IMG/VR virus record: IMGVR_UViG_3300026078_000029
Span: 1 to 64,000 of that record
DNA from: a virus
Length of the DNA: 64,000 nucleotides
Reading direction: 5' to 3' (one strand)
Shown here: positions 35,201-42,088 of the stretch, piece after piece
Numbering within the stretch: the first letter of the stretch is position 1
Layout of the letters: each line of letters begins with the position of its first letter
Made by a program: the position numbers and the translations under genes
The notes under the pieces: generated by a model
Seen by the model: only the letters and a program-made list of their open reading frames with translations
Told to the model about the DNA's origin: nothing
Databases searched by the model: none

Positions 35201-35593
35201 ATGAACCGAAAAGAGGAAATATTACATCAACAGGTTGCTGAAGCATGGAGAAACTCACATCTTCCTTCCAATCCAGACCCAAACGCATATCGTAACCACC
35301 AACGACTTATATGCAACTGGGCTAACAGCGAAACAGGACGATCTGGGAATAAGGCTCGTAGCATGGGGGTAAAAAAAGGAATAGCTGATTGGTTATATAT
35401 GCGAGAGAATGGAGGTGTTATTTGGATAGAATTAAAAACGGATACAGGAAACCAATCAAAAGAACAGAAACTTTTCGAAACGCTATGCAAATCTTTAGGT
35501 CACGAATACCATATTTGCAGGGATTATTATCACTTTTGGGATATAATAGGAGTAGAGCCTCCATTTAAACTTAATGAATTACTAACAAAGTGA
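35201..35593 (+). CDS. VRR-NUC endonuclease
   Basis: A 130-residue single-domain nuclease of the VRR-NUC (PD-(D/E)XK-like) family. Signatures: GVKKGIADWLYM (catalytic Asp in GIAD), then IWIELKTDTG (E-x-K core) and SKEQKLF (Gln helix). These small nucleases often resolve or nick replication/recombination intermediates in phages. The ATG follows the last iteron directly. Confidence 0.88.
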   Translation: MNRKEEILHQQVAEAWRNSHLPSNPDPNAYRNHQRLICNWANSETGRSGNKARSMGVKKGIADWLYMRENGGVIWIELKTDTGNQSKEQKLFETLCKSLGHEYHICRDYYHFWDIIGVEPPFKLNELLTK

Positions 35594-35843
35594 TTATGAT
35601 GTTTATTTTAATTATCCCGATAAGAGGGCGTTAAAAAGATTTAGCTACTTGGTTTACTATGTAAAAAGTACTTTTTTATACAAAGTGCAAGGTAGATAAC
35701 CTCACTTTTACCCTTATAAACACACAAAAAGTATTGTTTTCGCAAGGTTTTTTCCCACTTTTAACTAAAAGTAGCCAAAAACAAGTGTGTTTTTCCCACT
35801 TAGCTTAAAAACGTGGGATAGGGCAGAAAAGTTTAGGAAACGC

Positions 35844-35886
35844 AGCGGGTTAGTGCGTCTGGATCACCCAAACCGCTACCATCCAG
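35844..35886. other. Possible pseudoknot (element D, weak)
   Basis: AGCGGGTT (35844-35851), CTGGAT (35859-35864), AACCGCT (35871-35877), ATCCAG (35881-35886) interleave as in elements A-C, with one mismatch. No T-tract follows on either strand, and a competing CGCA/TGCG hairpin exists, so support is weak. Confidence 0.25.
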
Positions 35887-35890
35887 GCAT

Positions 35891-35916
35891 AAAAAAAGCC
35901 CGCGTTAGGCGAGCTT
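35891..35916 (-). terminator. Minus-strand intrinsic terminator
   Basis: Stem AAGCCCGC/GCGAGCTT (one mismatch) with a 5-nt loop. On the minus strand it is followed by seven T. It ends the thirteen-gene minus operon that starts near 38929. Confidence 0.75.
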
Positions 35917-35919
35917 GTG

Positions 35920-35935
35920 TGTTCCATGTGGAACA
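35920..35935. promoter_or_regulatory. parS-like palindrome
   Basis: TGTTCCATGTGGAACA, arms of seven bases around TG. It differs by one central base from the ParB/Spo0J-type parS form TGTTCCACGTGGAACA. It lies in non-coding DNA about 720 bases from the iterons. No ParA or ParB gene was seen in the window. Confidence 0.5.
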
Positions 35936-35951
35936 AATGTCAGAGTGACGG

Positions 35952-36149
35952 TTAATTCGTGTCTTCCGTTCTTAAGTCGTTCAAGATTGTCAAACTAAAA
36001 CTATAATCACCAACAACTTGACGTTTACCAAGCGCCGTGTATACCTCGGGTTCGTTTAGACCTAAGGCTTTAGCGGCTTCAGATGTTGTATTGTACTTGG
36101 TTGTTAGTTTAGTTTTCCAGTTATAAGTTAATATTATTTGTGTTTTCAT
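35952..36149 (-). CDS. Small NUMOD1-like DNA-binding protein
   Basis: A 65-residue protein. The centre (TTSEAAKALGLNEPEVYTALGKRQ) is a NUMOD1-like helix-turn-helix, with beta strands on each side. Such modules are found singly in Bacteroidota phages. It is the last gene of the minus operon and is followed by the terminator. Confidence 0.7.
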   Translation of the reverse strand: MKTQIILTYNWKTKLTTKYNTTSEAAKALGLNEPEVYTALGKRQVVGDYSFSLTILNDLRTEDTN

Positions 36150-36249
36150 ATCGTTTAGTTCAAATATATGTAATGAACCGTATCAAGGTATCTCCACATT
36201 TGATACCTGTACCGGGTGTTGTTTGAGTAGTGGGTGAGGATGTACATAT

Positions 36250-36321
36250 CTACAATGTGCTAAGTAATCCCAAAATAATCATTATGACTATTATGGTTAG
36301 GGTGGTGTGTTGGTCTTTCAT
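36250..36321 (-). CDS. Very small membrane peptide (23 aa)
   Basis: A 23-residue ORF starting two bases after the stop of the 36323 gene. It has one hydrophobic stretch (TLTIIVIMIILGLL). The tight spacing supports translation, but the length makes it uncertain. Confidence 0.35.
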   Translation of the reverse strand: MKDQHTTLTIIVIMIILGLLSTL

Positions 36322-36322
36322 C

Positions 36323-36580
36323 TCACTTCGTTTTTTGGTTGAGGGCTTCAATGAGGGCGTCAGCTTGGTTGATTGCCAATTTAGCCAAGTCGTTCGGATG
36401 TCGAGTTAGGCCGCCATTTTCGGTTTGAGCACCCATCTGTAACATGCCTTGCATAGCCATAGCTGCAAAGTATTCGCGCTTAGTGAGGCCTGGTATTTTA
36501 ATATCAATTTCACGCCAATCATTGGGGATTTCTTGCGTTACAACTGATGGGTGTATTGAATGATCGCCTTCCGTTTTCAT
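36323..36580 (-). CDS. Conserved phage protein (LTKREYFAAMAMQG family)
   Basis: An 85-residue protein. The segment GLTKREYFAAMAMQGMLQ, then a C-terminal helix ADALIEALNQ, is a signature common in Bacteroidota phages and prophages. Function not known. Confidence 0.75.
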   Translation of the reverse strand: MKTEGDHSIHPSVVTQEIPNDWREIDIKIPGLTKREYFAAMAMQGMLQMGAQTENGGLTRHPNDLAKLAINQADALIEALNQKTK

Positions 36581-36590
36581 CTTTTGTGGT

Positions 36591-36863
36591 TTAAAGGGTT
36601 TTAAATTTGTTACTGGCTTCCATCTTAACCATAGCCTCTAAGATACGAATCCCGATCCGTGTATACCTGTATGCTACGTCATACATCTCAAGATTCCAAT
36701 ACTCATCATGGTGGTAGTTCGCCGTGTCGAGCATACGCTTCAGGTCTGAGTAAGTGAGCTTCCGGCAGCGGTGGTTACGTTCCATAGACTTCGCCAGTGC
36801 TTGGACTCCGGCAATTGTGCCGTTCCACCCTTCGCGGACTGATTTTGTGGGGGTGATTTTCAT
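36591..36863 (-). CDS. Small hypothetical protein (90 aa)
   Basis: A basic helical protein (RNHRCRKLTYSDLKRMLDTANYHH). Overlaps the 36860 gene by four bases. Not recognised. Confidence 0.65.
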   Translation of the reverse strand: MKITPTKSVREGWNGTIAGVQALAKSMERNHRCRKLTYSDLKRMLDTANYHHDEYWNLEMYDVAYRYTRIGIRILEAMVKMEASNKFKTL

Positions 36864-37072
36864 AGCGTAGCCTCCTTGTATGCCTGGTCACAGTCATAGA
36901 AACCCACTAAGCCGTTTATATTTTCGTCACCGGCTGCTATATCATAAGGATGGCGCTTGGTATGAATTTTAAAGTAATAGGCATCTTGATAGTGTTTTAC
37001 ATAAGTGCCTTTTGTACCCATTGTATCAAGCAGATACATTTTACCGGGCGTGTGCGGATCGTTTGCTTTCAT
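36860..37072 (-). CDS. Small hypothetical protein (70 aa)
   Basis: Aromatic-rich beta-type protein with many Tyr and Asp residues. Coupled to both neighbours by four-base overlaps. Not recognised. Confidence 0.6.
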   Translation of the reverse strand: MKANDPHTPGKMYLLDTMGTKGTYVKHYQDAYYFKIHTKRHPYDIAAGDENINGLVGFYDCDQAYKEATL

Positions 37073-37257
37073 TGGTTTATCAGGTTTAAATATTCGGTTT
37101 TGGTTAAATAATCTTGTGCGTATTCGCGCCCGTCCTGTGTGTATTGTACACTGGTTAGTCCGCGTTCGTCGGTAATTTGGCGCAGGATATGGACTTTGTG
37201 TGAGCTTATACAGTTAGCTGTAAAGCATAGGGCGGCGATCAGTGTTAGTGTTTTCAT
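37069..37257 (-). CDS. Small exported protein
   Basis: A 62-residue protein with a hydrophobic N-terminus (TLIAALCFTANC) that looks like a short signal peptide; the lipobox is not canonical. The mature part is charged, with a Tyr-rich end. Overlaps the next gene by four bases. Envelope role possible. Confidence 0.55.
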   Translation of the reverse strand: MKTLTLIAALCFTANCISSHKVHILRQITDERGLTSVQYTQDGREYAQDYLTKTEYLNLINQ

Positions 37258-37259
37258 GG

Positions 37260-37394
37260 CTATCTAAGGTTAGCTATTGATAAAACAATAATCAGTGCCG
37301 GGGTTGCAATGGTTAGGAATACAATTGCCTTGTCTCTGTTAGCGCCTTCACCCTGAGCGATAACGGCACGGAATGCGGTTTTTAAAGTGTTCAT
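37260..37394 (-). CDS. Small membrane protein (44 aa)
   Basis: A 44-residue ORF starting at 37394, with one hydrophobic helix (KAIVFLTIATPALIIVLSIAN). It ends two bases before the 37257 start. Not recognised. Confidence 0.55.
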   Translation of the reverse strand: MNTLKTAFRAVIAQGEGANRDKAIVFLTIATPALIIVLSIANLR

Positions 37395-37498
37395 GGTCAT
37401 TAATTTTAATTGAGAAACATCTCTCACCACCAAATCCCCGCCGTTGTTTCAGGGCGAGGCTGGCGGTTGCTACTGGGGAATGACCAGTAACCCGGTAG

Positions 37499-37780
37499 TT
37501 AGTTTTTAGGATATAATTCCTTAAATTTGGTTGTGGTTTTTACATGATCTAATCCGCAATCAATATGTAATTTAGCGTATCTTACAGAACCGACCATACT
37601 TAAACAAACTCCATCTTTCACAATATCATATTGTGAACTTGAATATCTGTAAATCTCATACCCGTTATATTGAATTGGCGTTTCATCGCGTGGAGTTATA
37701 AACTCATGGATATACGGATTGTTACGGTGTTGCTCAGGCTTGTAAAAGCTATTTTTGTAGGTTTTCATGTTTTTGGTCAT
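37499..37780 (-). CDS. Small hypothetical protein (93 aa)
   Basis: Globular protein with beta-hairpin segments (YNGYEIYRYSSSQYDIVKDG). Start at 37780, or the Met four codons later. The segment ATGACC before the second Met recurs at other starts in this operon. Confidence 0.6.
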   Translation of the reverse strand: MTKNMKTYKNSFYKPEQHRNNPYIHEFITPRDETPIQYNGYEIYRYSSSQYDIVKDGVCLSMVGSVRYAKLHIDCGLDHVKTTTKFKELYPKN

Positions 37781-37809
37781 TATTAAAATAGGTGGTGAAA
37801 TTGGGTTAG

Positions 37810-38121
37810 TTATATTTCTCTGTTTTCATATGAATAGCCGCGATAAAATTCAACATAGCTTAAGTCTTTAGTATAAGCCACACGCAATGGTTTAGAACCA
37901 ATACCCCAATAAACACCGCCTTTATCGTATGCAGCATCCGACATTGGTACAAAGCAATCAAAAATAGCTATTTGGTTAGCTTTAACTATTTTACAATTAC
38001 GGCCTGATGTTATTGTAGTTGGGCGTTCGCCTATATTATTACGTCCCATTGGCGCCCCATAGGTACAATTTACTTTGGTAATGATTTTTGATAAAGTTGA
38101 TTGAGTTTTCATACTGGTCAT
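37810..38121 (-). CDS. Hypothetical protein (103 aa)
   Basis: Beta-rich protein with IAIFDCFVPMSDAAYDKGGVYWG. Start at 38121, or the Met three codons later. Not recognised. Confidence 0.6.
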   Translation of the reverse strand: MTSMKTQSTLSKIITKVNCTYGAPMGRNNIGERPTTITSGRNCKIVKANQIAIFDCFVPMSDAAYDKGGVYWGIGSKPLRVAYTKDLSYVEFYRGYSYENREI

Positions 38122-38141
38122 TATTTAATATTTGTTTTACG

Positions 38142-38324
38142 TTATACAAGTTTATTAACTGTACCTATTTGACGATATTTTTTGTCATTCAAAACACTAA
38201 TTTGCTCACATATTTCAAATATTAAATGAGCTTTTTTGAATTGCATGTAATTCTCTGTCTTTTCGATAATTTTTAGAGCTTTCTCTAAATCTTTAATATC
38301 CTTATCAATCGATTGTAAGTTCAT
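38142..38324 (-). CDS. Small helical protein (60 aa)
   Basis: All-helical, charged protein (DKDIKDLEKALKIIEKTENY). Coiled-coil-like. Not recognised. Confidence 0.55.
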   Translation of the reverse strand: MNLQSIDKDIKDLEKALKIIEKTENYMQFKKAHLIFEICEQISVLNDKKYRQIGTVNKLV

Positions 38325-38334
38325 GGTCTTTACG

Positions 38335-38493
38335 TTATTGGTTATTTAATTGTTTCAGTTGTTTTTCCAACTCTACCTGGCGCTTTACAAAAGTCGCCAG
38401 TGATCCGTGTTGTTTAAGGATGTAGCTGTAACACTTGTCGGATAGTCTGACAGTCCTAACCTTTGCTACATCGTCGTCGTTTAGTTTTCTCAT
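38335..38493 (-). CDS. Small basic protein, possible RHH-like (52 aa)
   Basis: A 52-residue protein starting at 38493. A short strand (VRTVRLSDKCY) followed by two helices resembles a ribbon-helix-helix repressor, and the operon promoter has a matching palindrome. It is a candidate autoregulator, low certainty. Confidence 0.5.
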   Translation of the reverse strand: MRKLNDDDVAKVRTVRLSDKCYSYILKQHGSLATFVKRQVELEKQLKQLNNQ

Positions 38494-38517
38494 ATAAATT
38501 TATGGGTTGTTGATTAA

Positions 38518-38802
38518 TTATACGTCATAAGCTACACGTAATTTTACTGTAACTCTATTATGTTTATATTCAAATTCAAAATATCGGCCGCATACACGAC
38601 CTGTACAGTCATAATCCGAATAGATAGGTATTCCACCACTATTTGCGCGACAAAAACGATATAATATCTTATAACGTGCTTTTGTTATTCTACCGCTAAA
38701 TGAGCGGCAAAATACAGCTTCGTCATAGTCGCCACCGTTGGGCTTAAACCGATTGTAGTTGATGTTACTTGGTTGATCTGGGTCATTGTGGTATGTTCTC
38801 AT
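38518..38802 (-). CDS. Hypothetical protein (94 aa)
   Basis: Basic beta-rich protein (RITKARYKILYRFCRANSGG), with Cys and Arg clusters. Near the start of the minus operon, only 4 bases before the first gene. Not recognised. Confidence 0.6.
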   Translation of the reverse strand: MRTYHNDPDQPSNINYNRFKPNGGDYDEAVFCRSFSGRITKARYKILYRFCRANSGGIPIYSDYDCTGRVCGRYFEFEYKHNRVTVKLRVAYDV

Positions 38803-38806
38803 GTTT

Positions 38807-38929
38807 TTAAGTTTTAAGCTGCCTTAACACGTTACGATCATGTTTCTTAGATAACCATATCAAAGGCAAACAATACAGCATTAGTATTATGCTTAGCACT
38901 AATAAATCAAAGAACCTTTCTAAGTACAT
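38807..38929 (-). CDS. Small membrane protein (40 aa)
   Basis: A 40-residue ORF with one hydrophobic helix (FDLLVLSIILMLYCLPLIW) and a basic C-terminus. First gene of the minus operon, 70 bases downstream of the -7 box of its promoter. Confidence 0.5.
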   Translation of the reverse strand: MYLERFFDLLVLSIILMLYCLPLIWLSKKHDRNVLRQLKT

Positions 38930-38998
38930 CCTAACTCGAACGCTATCACAGCGGCTAATAGTTCGCTTAACTAATCAAATCCTTGCGATCTGATATAA

Positions 38999-39030
38999 CA
39001 AAGGTAATACGTATTACGATATAATCCAAA
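38999..39030 (-). promoter_or_regulatory. Strong Bacteroidota-type minus-strand promoter
   Basis: On the minus strand: TTTG (39027-39030), a 20-nt spacer, then TACCTTTG (38999-39006). Both boxes match the consensus TTTG and TAnnTTTG at ideal spacing. It would drive the 38929-to-35952 operon. Confidence 0.75.
39004..39017. promoter_or_regulatory. Palindromic operator overlapping the -7 box
   Basis: GTAATACGTATTAC is a perfect 14-base palindrome. It overlaps three bases of the TACCTTTG box and the spacer, the expected place for a repressor site. Confidence 0.65.
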
Positions 39031-39123
39031 TTTATTTGATTTTTGTCGCTAATTAGTTTGTAAGGTGAGTTTGCGACACTAACACATATACGCGCGTAGG
39101 ATCCAATAGGGCAGGAGGGAGGT

Positions 39124-39138
39124 TTTAGTATTACTAAA
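39124..39138. promoter_or_regulatory. Second operator-like palindrome
   Basis: TTTAGTA-T-TACTAAA, arms of seven bases. About 107 bases from the first palindrome in the same divergent region. Its AGTA/TACT core resembles part of GTAATACGTATTAC only loosely. Confidence 0.4.
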
Positions 39139-39483
39139 CAAAATTTACTTAACATAATGATATTTATGAGACGTATTATTGCCGGTTTAGGTTATAACGT
39201 GGCGTTATACTGCATTCCGTTCTCCCATACATACGCGCGCGCGTTTCCTTTTCACTCCTTCCTTCACGCGCGTTCCTGCTGCGTTTTCAAAACAGTTGTT
39301 CGGGTTTCAGCAGAATCATTTTAGTTTTTCCAGGTAAGAGGAGTTTCGTTTTGGAATTTATAGCCTACCCCGGCTTTTACTTTTCAATCTATCTTCGCAC
39401 CGCACCCCCTCAAATCACGGGCGGTTATCTCCACGCCCCATACCCACACATTTTTTTTCTACACCCCACCCCACAAAATTTTA

Positions 39484-39516
39484 TTTGGAAATGTGCGTAC
39501 CAATCGCGTAACTTTA
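39484..39516 (+). promoter_or_regulatory. Bacteroidota-type promoter
   Basis: TTTG at 39484-39487, 21-nt spacer, then TAACTTTA at 39509-39516; the first gene starts 16 bases later at 39533. Probably the start of the packaging/glycosylation operon. Confidence 0.6.
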
Positions 39517-39532
39517 TAGGAAAAGCAGTCCG

Positions 39533-39700
39533 ATGCCCCAAAACGAAGTCATAATTGAGTTACAGAACGAGCGAACCTACCTCACCTTTGTTCGAGAAGG
39601 CGTCAAATTGTACGGCCTTAGTTGCTCCACCGACGACATTCAGAAGATGATTGAGCAGCATATCAGGTCGCACGTCAATAGCGAGGGGGTGTTGAAGTGA
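39533..39700 (+). CDS. Small hypothetical protein (55 aa)
   Basis: A 55-residue protein: beta hairpin (EVIIELQNERTYLTFVREG), then a helix (TDDIQKMIEQHIRSHV). Its stop overlaps the GTG start of the next gene (GTGA). Not recognised. Confidence 0.6.
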   Translation: MPQNEVIIELQNERTYLTFVREGVKLYGLSCSTDDIQKMIEQHIRSHVNSEGVLK

Positions 39701-40023
39701 CGATCACCGCCCAAATAGCCTACATCAAATCACATCCGTTCTATAGGCTGGCGCTCGCAGACGAGGCGGCTATGGAGTTGTTACTATTCGAGGTTATGTT
39801 TCACACCTACACTGTTGCAAGTGGAAACTGCGCTCGCGCTTACAGGCAGGCTCGCCGGATGAATGGCCCTCAAATCGTTGAAGCGATACGGGATTGTGCG
39901 CCGCCAGCTAACCTTGACCTGCGGTTGCCGATACCGGAGCCTGAGTGTGTCGTTGTGTCAATTAAAAATGCCGCCAGTATTTCAGTGGCAGCTCAGGGGG
40001 AGTTAGGGGAGTTAGAAGGCTAA
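39697..40023 (+). CDS. Hypothetical protein with GTG start (108 aa)
   Basis: Starts with GTG coupled to the previous stop. Ala/Arg-rich N-terminal helices (NCARAYRQARRMNGP). Small phage protein of unknown function; converges with the 40020 gene. Confidence 0.65.
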   Translation: MTITAQIAYIKSHPFYRLALADEAAMELLLFEVMFHTYTVASGNCARAYRQARRMNGPQIVEAIRDCAPPANLDLRLPIPEPECVVVSIKNAASISVAAQGELGELEG

Positions 40024-40304
40024 GTCGCTGAAATTACGGAAGCTGTCGCCTCAGACACTAAAATAGTTCCGGTAAATCGTTGATTCTTATTGAACCATTG
40101 AATATTCACGGAGGTTAATGCCGGAGGGAACGCCGCTATTTGCGCTGCCGTTGCCGCTGATATACCCTGTATAGCTCGGTTACTCAGCCCAAATATAGGG
40201 CATGGTGACGTTGCTGTGGGTAATGTTCCAGGAAATGTTTGATCCTGTGTGCCAACCGCCATCCCGTTGAAGGATAGAAGGTGAACTGATTGTACTACTG
40301 CCAT
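40020..40304 (-). CDS. Hypothetical beta-rich protein (94 aa)
   Basis: Gly/Thr/Ala-rich, with conserved-looking IFGLSNRAIQGISAATAAQI. Overlaps the convergent 39697 gene by four bases. Not recognised. Confidence 0.55.
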   Translation of the reverse strand: MAVVQSVHLLSFNGMAVGTQDQTFPGTLPTATSPCPIFGLSNRAIQGISAATAAQIAAFPPALTSVNIQWFNKNQRFTGTILVSEATASVISAT

Positions 40305-40339
40305 CTTATTTCAGATTTATCTGCGATAAAAGTAATAAA

Positions 40340-40371
40340 TTTGGTAATGTGGTTTTTGAATTGTAGATTTA
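40340..40371 (+). promoter_or_regulatory. Bacteroidota-type promoter for RNA element C
   Basis: TTTG at 40340-40343, exactly 20 nt, then TAGATTTA at 40364-40371. The expected start is about 40376, the first base of the element C 5' segment. Confidence 0.65.
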
Positions 40372-40375
40372 CGTC

Positions 40376-40502
40376 AGCAATATGTTATTAGTGAAAATCA
40401 GTAAGACATTTAAATTATTCGCCCGGACTACCAGCACTTGTGATTTTCATGACATATTGCTTTATATCTTGTATTCTAATTGCTGCCGGGCGATATTTTT
40501 TT
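40376..40502 (+). ncRNA. Structured RNA element C (terminator with loop complementary to the 5' end)
   Basis: A 127-nt predicted RNA. The 5' segment AGCAATATGT (40376-40385) plus TGAAAATCA (40392-40400) pairs perfectly with TGATTTTCA (40441-40449) and ACATATTGCT (40452-40461). That second strand sits inside a terminator-like stem: CGCCCGG (40420-40426) and CAGCA (40432-40436) pair with TGCTG (40481-40485) and CCGGGCG (40486-40492), followed after three bases by seven T. The ATG at 40507 follows within five bases. The longest and clearest member of the A/B/C set. Confidence 0.8.
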
Positions 40503-40506
40503 AATT

Positions 40507-40776
40507 ATGAGCATCATTTCACTAACACCAGAACAGCACGAGCTTCTTGTCAAAGGAGGTATGGAGCGTTTTTTTTCGCCTATGTCCACTGAAGATATGT
40601 ACGAAATAATTCCGTTACATGCGCAGGAGGGCGGGGACGACATGGATATGTACTGTTATGAGCGAGAAGAAAGAGAGAAATGTTTGGATATAGCCTGCAA
40701 TGTTCCGGTTAAAAGTTTGGACGAGTTATTTTCTAACGCTGAAAAGATTCGGGTGTGGTTGGAGGGTGGTATCTAA
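40507..40776 (+). CDS. Acidic hypothetical protein (89 aa)
   Basis: Start at 40507, just after element C. Acidic helical protein (TPEQHELLVKGGMERFF) with a Cys-x-x-Ala pair. The stop overlaps the glycosyltransferase ATG by one base. Not recognised. Confidence 0.65.
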   Translation: MSIISLTPEQHELLVKGGMERFFSPMSTEDMYEIIPLHAQEGGDDMDMYCYEREEREKCLDIACNVPVKSLDELFSNAEKIRVWLEGGI

Positions 40777-41477
40777 TGTGTGCGCTCCTGAGTATGTGCG
40801 CCTATTGCACCCCCGAAAATGGTAAAGAAAAGTACCTGATACAGACGTTAGAATCGTTACGCGCTACCGTCAACTTTGATAAACATCGCCTAATTGTCAT
40901 CAATAACGGTATGGATGTTCCATGTCTGCACCAAAACTGGTTCACACTATTGGAGTCCGACACGAACTTAGGGACAGCAGAAGGCATAAACAGGGGGCTT
41001 ATACTTCGTGAGTATGGCGAGCCATTTGTAAAATGCGACGATGATTGGACGACGGAACACGTAGGGTGGGTTGATGATATGGTTCGAGTGCTATGCGAGC
41101 ATTCTGGGATTGGTATACTTGGCCTAAAGCGTGACGATGTGTACGGCGAGTTAATTGAGGATGGGGAATTGCTTTGGAACTCGGACATAATGGGGACTTG
41201 CACAATGTTTCAGCCGGAGATGTTGGAGAAAGTTGGCTACATGTGGAGTCCTGGGGTATATGGATATGATGACGTCACGATGTCAGTGAGGTCTGAGTGC
41301 GCAGGGTTTAAGAACGCCTTCATGAAAAACATACGCATAACTAACCTTGACGAGGGTGGAACTTTGTTCACGGAGTGGAAGAAAAGAGAGGCCAGCGAGC
41401 ATATGAATGAGGTATCTATAGTGTGTGATAAGTATAGGGACGGAACGTTGGGTGTTTATTATAATCCGTTTGAGTGA
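40776..41477 (+). CDS. GT2-like glycosyltransferase
   Basis: A 233-residue GT-A-type protein. RLIVINNGMD and NLGTAEGINRGL match GT2 nucleotide-sugar binding, KCDDDW is the DxD metal motif, and TCTMFQPEMLEKVGY plus GYDDVTMSVR fit the acceptor side. It would transfer a sugar from a nucleotide donor to an unknown acceptor. First enzyme of a glycosylation and methylation island; neighbours overlap by one to a few bases. Confidence 0.85.
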   Translation: MCALLSMCAYCTPENGKEKYLIQTLESLRATVNFDKHRLIVINNGMDVPCLHQNWFTLLESDTNLGTAEGINRGLILREYGEPFVKCDDDWTTEHVGWVDDMVRVLCEHSGIGILGLKRDDVYGELIEDGELLWNSDIMGTCTMFQPEMLEKVGYMWSPGVYGYDDVTMSVRSECAGFKNAFMKNIRITNLDEGGTLFTEWKKREASEHMNEVSIVCDKYRDGTLGVYYNPFE

Positions 41478-42088
41478 TGATCGAAGGAGATAGTGGTGAA
41501 TACGAATTTCTAACTGAAGCTGTGCGCTTATCTGCTAACATTGATGCGCCTACGGTTGAAATTGGCGTACGATCAGGACTTGGAAGTGCTACTATGATGG
41601 ATGCTATAGTTGAATATTGTCCAGGTAAAACTCACATCGGTATCGATCCTTACGGAAGCATCTTATACGCAATGAAAGAGAACATCGAACCGTGTCGGTT
41701 GGATTATACAAACGACATGTACAAGCAATGCATGGTAGATTTGTTTACGCATATCATTGGTAAACCGGTGGAGTTTGTTCATTTTAAGATGACTGATATT
41801 GAATATTTTGAACGATTTAGTGATGACACTCCCATTTATTGCACTAACGAATATTATTACAAAATTTATTCATGTGTGCATTTTGATGGGCCGCATACTG
41901 CCGATGCTGCTCTTTCTGAAGTTCATTTTTTCCATTACCGTACTCCATCTGGAGCAACCTTCGTATTCGATGATATTGGCGTTGAGGACTTTTTCTATAC
42001 GCATTCTCGCGTACACGATTGGTTGTTAAAACATGGGTGGGAATGTTTAAAAACGGGGGTTAAGAAGGCTTTATATCAGAAAAAATGA
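41477..42088 (+). CDS. SAM-dependent methyltransferase
   Basis: A 203-residue class I methyltransferase. PTVEIGVRSGLGSATMM is motif I, THIGIDPYG follows the acidic strand, and VHFDGPHT and FVFDDIG correspond to later motifs of the Methyltransf_24-like type. It lies between two glycosyltransferases, so sugar or capsid methylation is a reasonable guess. The ATG at 41477 overlaps the previous stop (TGATG). Confidence 0.82.
   Translation: MIEGDSGEYEFLTEAVRLSANIDAPTVEIGVRSGLGSATMMDAIVEYCPGKTHIGIDPYGSILYAMKENIEPCRLDYTNDMYKQCMVDLFTHIIGKPVEFVHFKMTDIEYFERFSDDTPIYCTNEYYYKIYSCVHFDGPHTADAALSEVHFFHYRTPSGATFVFDDIGVEDFFYTHSRVHDWLLKHGWECLKTGVKKALYQKK

Larger units (their letters stand above)
35594..35950. 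other. Intergenic region with palindromes and regulatory sites
   Basis: About 360 bases without a gene between convergent operons. It holds the perfect palindrome AAAAAGTACTTTTT (35663-35676), a repeated TTTTTCCCACTT (near 35750 and 35791), a possible pseudoknot (35844-35886), the minus-strand terminator and the parS-like site, both listed separately. Confidence 0.7.
39031..39532. other. Divergent intergenic region, pyrimidine-rich plus strand
   Basis: No convincing gene. Repeats of ACGCGCG occur near 39092, 39235 and 39274. From 39370 to 39480 the plus strand is C/T-rich (minus strand G-rich). An ORF at 39351-39554 has poor coding character and is rejected. Confidence 0.6.

Noticed and set aside
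39351-39554. ORF of 67 codons in the divergent region
   Set aside because: Pro/Tyr/Phe-rich product from a C/T-rich tract, overlaps the promoter and the 39533 gene; not protein-like.
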